Positions 34,874-43,116 of a DNA stretch of 64,000 bases are shown one piece after another. This DNA comes from Chromohalobacter canadensis. Its GTDB lineage: Bacteria > Pseudomonadota > Gammaproteobacteria > Pseudomonadales > Halomonadaceae. The DNA lies in the NCBI RefSeq assembly GCF_029544075.1, contig NZ_JAJQJH010000009.1:79666-143665 (forward strand), written 5' to 3'. Position 1 is the first letter of the stretch, and each line of letters begins with the position of its first letter. A program made the position numbers and the translations under genes. The notes under the pieces were generated by a model that had not been told where the DNA came from, ran no database searches, and saw nothing but the letters and a program-made list of their open reading frames with translations.

Positions 34874-37373
34874 GTGTCGTGTGCTGTGCGGGAGGTGGCG
34901 TGACGAGCGCCTCGAAGGCCTCGGCCGGGGCGGGGCGTCCGTAATAATAGCCCTGATAATGATGACAGCCGAGCTGCGCGAGAAAATCGCGTTGGGGCAG
35001 GGTTTCCACGCCTTCGGCCACGGTTTTTAGTTGCAGGCTGTCGGCCAGGGCGATGATTGTCTTGACGATAGCGGCATCGTTGGCCTCGACCAGGACATCT
35101 TGCACGAAGGAAACATCGATCTTCAAAGCATTGAAAGGCAGACGCTTTAAATAGGCCAGCGACGAATAGCCAGTGCCGAAGTCATCCAGAGAAAAACTCA
35201 CGCCGTGGTGCTTGAGCTGCATCATCTTCTCTATGACGCCCTCGACGTTGGCGAGTAGCAGGCTCTCGGTGAGTTCCAGGGTCAGGCGCTCAGGTGGCGC
35301 TTGGTGGTCGGCGAGCGTGGCCAGTACCTGGGCGACGAAATCGTGCTGCTGAAACTGGTGCACGCTGACATTGACGGACAGCTGCAGGTTAGACAAGGCC
35401 GGATCGGCTGCCCAGCGAGCCAGTCGCTCGCATGCCCTTGCCAGTACCCATTGCCCGATGGGCACGATCAAACCGGTTTCTTCGGCGAGGGGGATGAATG
35501 CACCCGGAGAGATCATGCCGCGTTCGGGATGCTGCCAGCGAATCAACGTCTCGGCCCCGATGATGTTGCCTTCGGCATCGACCTGGGGCTGGTAGTACAA
35601 GCGCATCTGCTCGTCCTGGGTAGCCTGGCGCAGCTCGGTTTCCATCCATAGACGATCCTGGAGGGCGGCTTCCATCTCGGGGTGAAAGACATGACTCACG
35701 TTGCCCCCGTCCTGCTTGGCTCGCGAGAGCGCCAGGCTGGCGCGTTTGACCAACTCGTCCGTCGCCACGTCGTCGGCGCCGAACCATACGCCGCCCAGGC
35801 TGTGCGTCGTGGTGTGCGAAAAGCCGTCGAGATCGTACACGCCGCCGATGGCCTGTCGCATTGTGATCATGTGATGTTGCAATTCGGCAATGGCGACATC
35901 GCGGTCGGATGACAAGCCGGTCACCACCAGAGCGAATTCATTGCCGCCCAGGCGCGCCAGGTCATGTTCGTGTCGAGCGAAACGCTTGAGGCGTCGCGCG
36001 ACATGCAAGAGCAATGTGTCGCCGACGGCATTGCCGCGCGAGTCGTTGAGGGCCTTGAAGTTGTCGATATCGAGCATGATCAGCGCCCCGCTTTGTTCGC
36101 GCGTTTGCACGGCGTCGAGGCGCGCATAGAGCGCCTGGCGGTTGGGCAGCCCAGTCAAGGTATCGTGATGGGCGAGGCGGTGGATTTTTGCCTCTGCCTC
36201 GCGATGCGCGCTCAAGTCGTTGAGTGTGGCGACATAATGGTGGGTGGCGCTGCGGCTGTATTCGACGCGGCTGACACTGAGGCGAGCGGGAAACGCCTGG
36301 CCATCCTTGCGTCGTGCCTTGATTTCACCTTGCCATTGTCCACTGTCGATGATGTGGCGGCGAATATCGCGATGAATCCGGGCGCTTTCATGGGAGTGCT
36401 CGAGCACTGAAAGAGGCTTGCCCTGAATGTCGGTGGAGGTGTAACCGGTCATGGCCGTGAAGGCGCGGTTGCTGAGGACGATTCGGCCCTGGGCATCGAA
36501 TAGCAGGAAGGCGTCATTGATCGCGGCGATGACCTCCATCAACTGCTCGCGCGACATCGTCGACTGACGGGAATGGCGCTGCAGGCGCCGGTCGATGGCG
36601 ACACTCAGCGCGGCGACTAGCAATAACAGCGTGACGACACCGCTGACACTGATGGCGAGCCACGAGGCTGATGTTTCCACTATGTGATGGGGTGCAGGTA
36701 CCGGGAGGTAATACGTGGCGGACATGGCGACGTAATGCATGCCGCTGATGGCCAGTGCGATGCAGGCGGCGACTCCGAATAGACGGCGATCGAGGTGTGT
36801 CAGGCGTCGATGGCGAACGCAGTAGCGGTGGGCCAGCATTGCCACTACGCCGAGTACCAGCGCGACGCCGAGCGACATGACGAACAGTGTGGCGTCATAG
36901 CGTACGGCGACGGGCATGCGTATGGCCTCCATACCTAAGTAATGCATGGTGCCGATACCCGCACCCAACACCAGTCCCCCCAGTACCGAGTAGCGCGGCG
37001 TCGAGATGGGTCGGGCCATGATGCGTAGTGCGTAGCCGCTGCCGAGCACGGCGGGGAGTAGTGACAAGAATGTCAGCCCCACATCGTATTGCATGGGCAG
37101 CGGTAGACGCAGGGCCAACATGCCGGTGAAATGCATGCTCCACACGCCAAGTCCCATCATGCAGGCGCCGGCGATCAACCAGATTCCGTGGCGTAGGTGG
37201 CTATCGGCTTCTTGCATGCGCTCGCCAATCAGCAAGCCGAGCCCTGCGGTAAGCCACGCCACCAGGCATGACAGCACGATCAAGCCCGGCTCCCATTGGC
37301 CTTGGATGGGGTCGTTGATAGGAGCGGAGGAAGTGAGATGGATCATTCTTTCAGCGCTTTCCTGGTCAGGCAT
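34866..37373 (-). CDS. MHYT-PAS-GGDEF-EAL signalling protein with degenerate motifs
   Basis: The 835-residue inner-membrane protein has an N-terminal MHYT sensor with seven helices and histidines in VWSMHFTGM (about 80), GTMHYLGM (about 143) and SGMHYVAM (about 213). A PAS domain follows (about 275-390), then GGDEF (about 400-565) and EAL (about 580-825). The GGDEF signature is GGNEF (residues 476-480) and the EAL signature is ETL (608-610). The other phosphodiesterase motifs (NVSVHQF, LTLELTES, DDFGTGYSSL) are intact. It is therefore probably a c-di-GMP phosphodiesterase whose cyclase domain is inactive or regulatory. MHYT domains are proposed to sense O2, CO or NO through copper. ATG at codon 10 is an alternative start. 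Confidence 0.93.
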   Translation of the reverse strand: MPDQESAERMIHLTSSAPINDPIQGQWEPGLIVLSCLVAWLTAGLGLLIGERMQEADSHLRHGIWLIAGACMMGLGVWSMHFTGMLALRLPLPMQYDVGLTFLSLLPAVLGSGYALRIMARPISTPRYSVLGGLVLGAGIGTMHYLGMEAIRMPVAVRYDATLFVMSLGVALVLGVVAMLAHRYCVRHRRLTHLDRRLFGVAACIALAISGMHYVAMSATYYLPVPAPHHIVETSASWLAISVSGVVTLLLLVAALSVAIDRRLQRHSRQSTMSREQLMEVIAAINDAFLLFDAQGRIVLSNRAFTAMTGYTSTDIQGKPLSVLEHSHESARIHRDIRRHIIDSGQWQGEIKARRKDGQAFPARLSVSRVEYSRSATHHYVATLNDLSAHREAEAKIHRLAHHDTLTGLPNRQALYARLDAVQTREQSGALIMLDIDNFKALNDSRGNAVGDTLLLHVARRLKRFARHEHDLARLGGNEFALVVTGLSSDRDVAIAELQHHMITMRQAIGGVYDLDGFSHTTTHSLGGVWFGADDVATDELVKRASLALSRAKQDGGNVSHVFHPEMEAALQDRLWMETELRQATQDEQMRLYYQPQVDAEGNIIGAETLIRWQHPERGMISPGAFIPLAEETGLIVPIGQWVLARACERLARWAADPALSNLQLSVNVSVHQFQQHDFVAQVLATLADHQAPPERLTLELTESLLLANVEGVIEKMMQLKHHGVSFSLDDFGTGYSSLAYLKRLPFNALKIDVSFVQDVLVEANDAAIVKTIIALADSLQLKTVAEGVETLPQRDFLAQLGCHHYQGYYYGRPAPAEAFEALVTPPPAQHTTLR

Positions 37374-37501
37374 CGTGCGGCCATGGCCGGTATCGTGCTG
37401 GATGCGTCGATGAGTGGGCCGCGTGCTGGGCGGGCGCCGCGCAAGGACTCAGGATAACGTCATCGGTGCAGGAAAGTCGCTATTTGCATGCGTTCCTCTG
37501 C

Positions 37502-38431
37502 CTAGGACGCGGCCGGTGTGGCGCGTTGTCGGTCCTCCAGCGGGCTGCGACCGAAGTAGCGTTTGTAATCGCGGCTGAACTGCGACGCACTTTGATACCC
37601 CACCTGAGTGGCGGCCTGCGCGACCTGGTGCCCCTGCTGGGTGAGCAGGGCGCGCGCCTTGAGCAGGCGCAGGCGCTTGAGGTACTGCATCGGTGCGAGT
37701 TGCGTGGTGCGCTTGAAGTGATGATGGAAATGCGAGGCGCTCATGTTGACGCGTTGCGCGAGCGCGTCAACGTTCAGGGTCCGGGTGTAGTGACGGTGCA
37801 GGAAAGTCAGCGCCTCGGCGATGCGCGAATATTGGCCATGGTAGGCGACCAGTTGACGCAACGAAGCGCCCTGCGGCCCGCGTAGCGCGGTGAACAGGAC
37901 TTCACGGATACGCCCATCGCCCAGCGCTGCGGCTTGCTCGGGATCGTCGAGACAGTCGATGAGTCGCGACACGTTCTCTTCCATGTCGGCGTCCATGGAT
38001 ACGGCAGCCATTGGGGCAGGCATGCGCGTGGAAGTCGTCGATGGCAGGCGCGCTACCAAGTCGCTGAGCATGGTCATATCGAGGCTAACCGATAAGCCCA
38101 GCAAAGGTTTGGTATCGGACGCGTGGGTTTCGCACTCGAACGGTAGTGGCATGGCCTGGATCAGATAGTGGCCGGCGCCGTAGTGAATGATGCGTTCTCC
38201 GAGGTAGCCAGTCTTGTTGCCCTGGACGATGATCACCAGGCTGGGCTCGTACATCAGCGGCGTGCGCGGGTGGCCACAATGCGAGGCGATCAGTTGTACG
38301 CCGGGCAGCGTGGTGGACGTGAAGCCATCCTGAGTGGTCAGCGACGCCAAACTCGCAGCCAGCTGAGTCTCCGAGGAAGGCTCGGTGCTGGCCCCAACGG
38401 CGGTCAAGTGAGGGGGCGATGGGTGGGACAT
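37502..38431 (-). CDS. AraC family regulator, YqhC-like
   Basis: ATG 38431 (MSHPSPPHLTAVG) gives 309 residues; upstream codons to 38674 would overlap the divergent dehydrogenase gene. An N-terminal AraC_N (PF06719-type) domain with LPGVQLIASHCGHPRTPLMYEPSLVIIVQGNKTGYLGERI precedes two C-terminal HTH motifs (NVDALAQRVNMSASHFHHHFKRTTQLAPMQYLKRLRL and QAATQVGYQSASQFSRDYKRYFGRSP). This domain pair matches E. coli YqhC, which senses reactive aldehydes and activates the neighbouring aldehyde reductase yqhD. Here too the divergent neighbour is an aldehyde-reducing dehydrogenase. Confidence 0.91.
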   Translation of the reverse strand: MSHPSPPHLTAVGASTEPSSETQLAASLASLTTQDGFTSTTLPGVQLIASHCGHPRTPLMYEPSLVIIVQGNKTGYLGERIIHYGAGHYLIQAMPLPFECETHASDTKPLLGLSVSLDMTMLSDLVARLPSTTSTRMPAPMAAVSMDADMEENVSRLIDCLDDPEQAAALGDGRIREVLFTALRGPQGASLRQLVAYHGQYSRIAEALTFLHRHYTRTLNVDALAQRVNMSASHFHHHFKRTTQLAPMQYLKRLRLLKARALLTQQGHQVAQAATQVGYQSASQFSRDYKRYFGRSPLEDRQRATPAAS

Positions 38432-38660
38432 GAGGCGCTTCCTCGGCAATGGCGAATACTCATGAGGATAATATCGTGCATGAAAAGTGCCGTCTATTCG
38501 GCGATTAAGGGTGCGATATAAGAGCTCTGGGCAAATATTGCACAGAATCGGGCATAGAGGAAATCGCCGACGGCGCCCACACTGTTGATGTTCGCGACCT
38601 TGGTTGGGCGTTTCGCCGAGCCGGTACGCGGTTGCACTCATCATTGATAGGATATTCGCT

Positions 38661-39716
38661 ATGCCACAAGCCACGGGCTATGCAATGCACTCTGCGGAGT
38701 CGACACTCGAGCCATACGCCTTCGAGCGCCGCACGCCGCGTCCCGACGATGTCGCCATTGAGATCCTCTACTGTGGCGTTTGCCACAGCGATCTGCACTT
38801 CGCGCGTGACGATTGGGGGATGGCGCAGTATCCGATCGTGCCGGGCCACGAGATCGTCGGTCGGGTCACATCCGTCGGCAGCGATGTCGCCAATTTCAAG
38901 GAAGGTGACGTGGTCGGCGTGGGTTGCATGGTCGATTCTTGCCGTCATTGTCAGGCGTGCGGCGATGGTCTGGAGCAGTATTGTGCCGAAGGCTTCACCA
39001 TGACCTACGGCAGCCCTGATCGCCACGACGGCAGCCTTACTCAGGGCGGCTATTCAGACCGGGTCACTGTCAGCGAGCGGTTCGTGCTGCGCATGCCGGA
39101 AGGCATCGACCTCAAGTCCGCCGCGCCGCTGCTGTGCGCCGGTATCACCACCTATTCGCCGCTCAAGCATTACGGCGTCAAGCCGGGCCATAAGGTCGGC
39201 GTAATCGGTATGGGCGGTCTCGGCCACATGGGGGTCAAGCTGGCTCAAGCGCTGGGCGCCGAGGTCACGCTGTTCACGCGCTCCGAGAGCAAGATCGCCG
39301 AGGCCAAGTCCAACGGCGCCGATCATGTGGTGGTCTCCACCGACGAGGAGCAGATGGCGGCGGTCGCCGAGACCTTCGACTTCATGCTCGATACCGTGCC
39401 GAACGAGCACGACCTGAATCCGTACCTGCAGGCCTTGAAGTATGACGGCACGCACATTCTGGTCGGCCAGATGCAACCATTGGAGCCTGGTGTGGCGGGT
39501 GCCAATCTGATCTTCCGGCGCCGTGTGCTGGCCGGTTCACTGATCGGTGGGATTCCCGAGACGCAAGAGCTGCTGGATTTCTGCGCCGAGAAGGGCATCA
39601 CCTGCGATGTCGAGATGATCGATATCCAGAACATTAATGAAGCCTGGGATCGCATGCAGAAAGGTGACGTGCGTTATCGCTTCGTCATCGACATGGCATC
39701 GATGCAAAACGGCTGA
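38661..39716 (+). CDS. Zinc-dependent alcohol dehydrogenase, YahK-like aldehyde reductase
   Basis: From ATG 38661 the 351-residue protein carries catalytic zinc ligands in CGVCHSDLH and GHEIVG, structural-zinc cysteines in MVDSCRHCQACGDGLEQYC, and the NADPH-binding GVIGMGGLGHMGVKLAQALGA. It follows E. coli YahK closely (CAGITTYSPLKHYGVKPG; LIGGIPETQELLDFCAEKGI; GDVRYRFVIDM). YahK reduces a broad range of aldehydes with NADPH. The 229-base gap to the divergent AraC gene holds the shared regulatory region; I see no strong palindrome there. An efficient terminator follows the stop. Confidence 0.94.
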   Translation: MPQATGYAMHSAESTLEPYAFERRTPRPDDVAIEILYCGVCHSDLHFARDDWGMAQYPIVPGHEIVGRVTSVGSDVANFKEGDVVGVGCMVDSCRHCQACGDGLEQYCAEGFTMTYGSPDRHDGSLTQGGYSDRVTVSERFVLRMPEGIDLKSAAPLLCAGITTYSPLKHYGVKPGHKVGVIGMGGLGHMGVKLAQALGAEVTLFTRSESKIAEAKSNGADHVVVSTDEEQMAAVAETFDFMLDTVPNEHDLNPYLQALKYDGTHILVGQMQPLEPGVAGANLIFRRRVLAGSLIGGIPETQELLDFCAEKGITCDVEMIDIQNINEAWDRMQKGDVRYRFVIDMASMQNG

Positions 39717-39750
39717 GAAAGTCGCGACGACTTACCCAGTGATCGTGTCA

Positions 39751-39776
39751 GGCGCGGGCTATGCCCGCGCCTTTTT
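39751..39776 (+). terminator. Intrinsic terminator of the YahK-like gene
   Basis: GGCGCGGGC (39751-39759) and GCCCGCGCC (39763-39771) form a perfect 9-base stem with a TAT loop, followed by TTTTT (39772-39776), 34 bases after the stop codon. Confidence 0.93.
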
Positions 39777-39825
39777 CGTGTCTGGCAAGTTGCAGGATGG
39801 TCCATGAAGGCAGTGCTGCCAGGAA

Positions 39826-39849
39826 CCAGAGCGCCTTCGGGCGCTCTGG
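39826..39849 (-). terminator. Hairpin after the minus-strand lipoprotein gene
   Basis: CCAGAGCGCC (39826-39835) pairs with GGCGCTCTGG (39840-39849) around a TTCG loop, a very stable tetraloop. It lies ten bases beyond the stop of the convergent lipoprotein gene (39860). Read on the minus strand it is followed by TTCCTGGC, so the T-tract is weak. Confidence 0.65.
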
Positions 39850-39859
39850 GCAGGCGGCG

Positions 39860-41566
39860 TTACTGTTGCCAGTCGATACGGTTGTTGATGACCAGGCCGT
39901 CGTCTTCCATACGCATGCGTATTACGACGTTGTCGATTCGCTCGAATTGGTTCTGCATGGCATCGAGCTGCTCTTCGAGTGCTGCAGCGTCGTTGCCTGC
40001 GAGGTTGCCGAAGGCGTCGGCAAGTTGAAGCCACTTGGCGTACATGTCGCCGGAAAGCTTGACGTGCATCAGTTCGCCGGCCTCGCCGGTTTCTTCCTGA
40101 AGCAAGGACTTGAGCGTCGTCTGCTCGCCCTCACCCGTTGCCACGCCGAGTGCCTTGTCTGTCATGGCCAGCCAGGCCGGTGCGTCGCCTAGCATCGCGG
40201 TGAGCTGTGGCGGCAGCGCTTGGGGTTCGCCGTCGCTGGAGAGTGAGAGTGTCGCGAGTCCGGGCAGCATGCTCTGGCCGATCGCCATCAGACCGTTGGG
40301 GTCGCTGGAGGCTACCAGCAGGGCGCCCTTGATAGCGGGCTGACCGCTATACTCGGGCATCGTGAGCTCATCGATTACCAATCGCATGCCGCGCAGGCTA
40401 CCGAACGGGGGCATGGCCAGCATGTTGGCCTGACGACCGAGTTCGTCCAGGTCGTTGTTGAGTTCGGCGAGCGCCGAGCAGTTGAACGGTGCGGTACGTA
40501 CGTGTTGGATCTGTTGGGTCAGCAGATCGCGTAGGTCGTTCATGGGCAGCGCGACCGCCAGGTCGAAGGGAGACTCAAGCGAGTCATTGCCCAGGCCCGG
40601 CAGTGTTGAAGTGAGCGAGGCAAGCGGGGCGGTGATATCTTCGGCCAATGACACATCGAAGCGTTGCTCGGTGCGTGCGGCGTCGAGCGTGGTGTAACCG
40701 GCGCTCAGTTGAGGCATGCGCGAGGCTAGGCGCGTCGCATCCTCGCGGCAGCTCTGCGAGACCGGTTCTGGGGCCTGACCTTGCGTCTGCTCGGCGAATG
40801 CGCGAAAGGCCTGAATCATGGGGTCCTGGCTGCCGGTGAGCAAGGTCGCCAAGCGTGTCGTATCGACATAGCCCAGGCCGTAGGGCAGGTAGTCCTTGGC
40901 GTCGGCCAACTCACTGAGCCGCTGGGTATCCTGCACGCTGTTGTCGGGCAGGCTCGTGCCTAATACTTGCTGCAGTGCGTCGTCATCCAGTTCGGTGGGG
41001 GCTACTGCCAGCACCGCCTGGCCGTCATGAACGGCGCTCAGCAGTTGCAGCGGCGCCTCGCCGAGGCGTGCCTGGCGGTATTCCAGCTCGCCCTGCGTGC
41101 GGGTTTCCAGCGGCTGGCCAGCAGCGTCGGCAAGACGTTGCAGGAAAGCCTGGTAGCGCTCAGCATCGTTGATGCTCAGGCGCAATACCGGGCTCAGGCC
41201 CAGACCGTAGAGAGCGCTCTGACCGCCCAGGTCGACGCCGATCTGCTCGGCGACCTGCTGATAGTCCGACTTGTCGGCAAGCTCCTCGGCGAGTGCATCG
41301 AGCACATTGGCGAGGGACTCGGCCTCGCCGTCGCGGCGCAGTTCTTCTGCGAATTGACGCAGGTCGACACGCTGTTGCGCGAGTGAGGCATTTGATGATG
41401 CCAGTGCGGCGTTGAGCGTCGCGTCGTCGATGGTTTCGAGATTGGCGAAGAGAAAGGGGGTATCAGCCGGAACATGTGCTAGCGGTGCGTCTGACGAATC
41501 TTGTCCGCAACCTGACAGAAGCACGCTGCCGGCCATCACGCAGACAAGTGAGATGCGTCGTAACAT
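39860..41566 (-). CDS. Large uncharacterised lipoprotein
   Basis: The 568-residue protein starts MLRRISLVCVMAGSVLLSGC with a lipobox SGCG at residues 18-21, so it is predicted to be a lipid-anchored envelope protein. After the signal the sequence is acidic and Ala/Leu-rich: HVPADTPFLFANLETIDD, LSPVLRLSINDAERYQAFLQRLADAAG and late DNVVIRMRMEDDGLVINNRID. This resembles DUF3352-like envelope proteins, but I do not recognise a firm family. Two cysteines (in SQSCREDAT and FNCSALAE) could form a disulfide. It is probably monocistronic; an 18-base palindrome lies 42 bases upstream of its start. Confidence 0.8.
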   Translation of the reverse strand: MLRRISLVCVMAGSVLLSGCGQDSSDAPLAHVPADTPFLFANLETIDDATLNAALASSNASLAQQRVDLRQFAEELRRDGEAESLANVLDALAEELADKSDYQQVAEQIGVDLGGQSALYGLGLSPVLRLSINDAERYQAFLQRLADAAGQPLETRTQGELEYRQARLGEAPLQLLSAVHDGQAVLAVAPTELDDDALQQVLGTSLPDNSVQDTQRLSELADAKDYLPYGLGYVDTTRLATLLTGSQDPMIQAFRAFAEQTQGQAPEPVSQSCREDATRLASRMPQLSAGYTTLDAARTEQRFDVSLAEDITAPLASLTSTLPGLGNDSLESPFDLAVALPMNDLRDLLTQQIQHVRTAPFNCSALAELNNDLDELGRQANMLAMPPFGSLRGMRLVIDELTMPEYSGQPAIKGALLVASSDPNGLMAIGQSMLPGLATLSLSSDGEPQALPPQLTAMLGDAPAWLAMTDKALGVATGEGEQTTLKSLLQEETGEAGELMHVKLSGDMYAKWLQLADAFGNLAGNDAAALEEQLDAMQNQFERIDNVVIRMRMEDDGLVINNRIDWQQ

Positions 41567-41607
41567 GGTGTTCCCTTGTATTCATTGATGTTCCCGGGCT
41601 CGGGCCG

Positions 41608-41625
41608 TGCGATACCGGTATCGCA
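41608..41625. promoter_or_regulatory. Perfect 18-base palindrome upstream of lipoprotein gene
   Basis: TGCGATACCGGTATCGCA is a perfect palindrome in the 214-base gap between tesB and the lipoprotein gene, both on the minus strand. Its core CGATACCGGT recurs at 41703-41712. A perfect dyad without loop fits a dimeric repressor site better than a terminator. The regulator is unknown. The rest of the gap shows nothing else. Confidence 0.45.
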
Positions 41626-41780
41626 GCGATTGGCAGGAAGGGGCGTGTATCACGCTATGCCGCGCCACTCTTGAGTTGGTGGCTATATCGCTTGGGTGCT
41701 GTCGATACCGGTTCCATGGTAACCGTTTGTTATGTCGGTAGCATGCTCTCTATGCAGATAGACGTTGCGATACGTGTGGC

Positions 41781-42587
41781 TCAGTCCCGCAGGCGCGTCA
41801 GCCCTTCCTGCGCCACCGATGCGACCAGCCGCCCGTGCCGGTCGTAGATGCTGCCCCGCGAGAATCCCCGGGCTCCGCCGGCCCATGGGCTTTCCATGTC
41901 ATACAGCAGCCAGTCGTTGATGGTCACGTCGTCGTGGAACCACAGGGCATGATCGAGACTCGCGATCTGCAGCCGAGGGTCACCGAAAAAGGTGTCGTGC
42001 GAGACGAGGCTGGTGGTCAGCAGATTGAAATCGGAGCTATAGGCAAGCAGGTAGCGATGCAGCGAGCCGTCCTCGGGCAATTCGCCAGCGAGGCGGAACC
42101 ACAGTCGCTTGCGCGGCATGTCGGTGGTGGTATCCGGAAAATGCAGAAACTCGATGGGATGGCCGTCGAAGCGCTGTACTTTGGCGCCGGCCTCGAGCAG
42201 CGCCTGTGGTGACTCGAGGTCGGGCATCTCGCGCTGGTGGCCGAAGCCCTGCTCCTCGCCCTGGAACGAGGCGCTGCAGAAGAAAATGGTCTTACCGTTC
42301 TGGATGGCGCTGACACGCCGGGTCGTGAAGCTCCCGCCGTCGCGCACGCGATCAACCTGATACACTACCGGGCGCTTGGCATCGCCAGGGCGTAGAAAGT
42401 AGCCGTGTAATGAGTGCGCGCGTCGCGTCGCGTCGACCGTGCGGGTAGCAGCGGAAAGCGCTTGACCGAGTACCTGGCCGCCGAACAGCTGAGGAAGCCC
42501 GAGGTCCTGACTACGACCGCGAAACAGGTTTTCCTCCAGGGTTTCTAGGCCCAGTAGGTCGACGAGGGTGGCGAGGGGGTGCGTCAT
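41781..42587 (-). CDS. tesB: Acyl-CoA thioesterase II
   Basis: ATG 42587 starts MTHPLATLVDLLGLETLEENLFRG and gives 268 residues (E. coli TesB 286). Both hotdog repeats are visible: LPQLFGGQVLGQALSAATRTV with HSLHGYFLRPGDAKRPVVYQVDRVRDGGSFTTRRVSAIQNGK, and C-terminal SLDHALWFHDD with LLYDMESPWAGGARGFSRGSIYDRHGRLVASVAQEGLTR. The conserved Asp, Thr/Ser and Gln of the TesB site fall in these stretches. It hydrolyses medium and long acyl-CoAs in the cytoplasm. The gene is divergent from tadA with a 72-base gap. Confidence 0.95.
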   Translation of the reverse strand: MTHPLATLVDLLGLETLEENLFRGRSQDLGLPQLFGGQVLGQALSAATRTVDATRRAHSLHGYFLRPGDAKRPVVYQVDRVRDGGSFTTRRVSAIQNGKTIFFCSASFQGEEQGFGHQREMPDLESPQALLEAGAKVQRFDGHPIEFLHFPDTTTDMPRKRLWFRLAGELPEDGSLHRYLLAYSSDFNLLTTSLVSHDTFFGDPRLQIASLDHALWFHDDVTINDWLLYDMESPWAGGARGFSRGSIYDRHGRLVASVAQEGLTRLRD

Positions 42588-42659
42588 GTCGGCATCCTTA
42601 TGATGGCTCGTTTTCATACGACTGTTCCAATTCTACCAGCATACCGGAGTGCCCCTGTG

Positions 42660-43115
42660 ATGCGCAGCGATACCTTCTACATGCACCGTGCGTTGGATCA
42701 AGCGCGCATGGGGTTGGAAGCGGGTGAGGTCCCGGTGGGTGCGGTGGTGGTCGAACCCAGTGGCGAGGTCGTGGGCGCGAGCTTCAATGCTCCGGTGTCA
42801 TGCCACGACCCGAGTGGGCATGCCGAGGTGCGCGCCTTGCGCGACGCCGCCGCGCATCTGGGCAATTATCGGCTGGATAGCTGCACGCTCTTCGTCACCT
42901 TGGAGCCTTGCATGATGTGCGCCGGGGCGATCATCCATGCGCGCGTGGCCCGGGTCGTGTACGGCGCTGCCGAACCCAAGAGCGGCATGGTCGAGTCACG
43001 GGCCAACTTGTTCGCTCAGCCTTGGTTCAACCATCGCGTCCAAGTGGAAGGCGGGCTGCTGGCCACGCGCGCGACGCGACTCCTGCAGGCCTTTTTCGCT
43101 GCCCGGCGCGATTGA
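42660..43115 (+). CDS. tadA: tRNA-specific adenosine-34 deaminase
   Basis: The frame is open from 42579, but the conserved protein begins at ATG 42660 (MRSDTFYMHRALDQARMGLEAGEVPVGAVVV), preceded by GGAG; the product has 151 residues. The zinc and catalytic residues are in GHAEVRALRDAA and EPCMMCAGAI, and the tRNA-contact stretch FNHRVQVEGG is present. TadA converts A34 to inosine in tRNA-Arg(ACG) and is normally essential. It ends one base before the convergent mltF gene. Confidence 0.95.
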   Translation: MRSDTFYMHRALDQARMGLEAGEVPVGAVVVEPSGEVVGASFNAPVSCHDPSGHAEVRALRDAAAHLGNYRLDSCTLFVTLEPCMMCAGAIIHARVARVVYGAAEPKSGMVESRANLFAQPWFNHRVQVEGGLLATRATRLLQAFFAARRD

Positions 43116-43116
43116 C

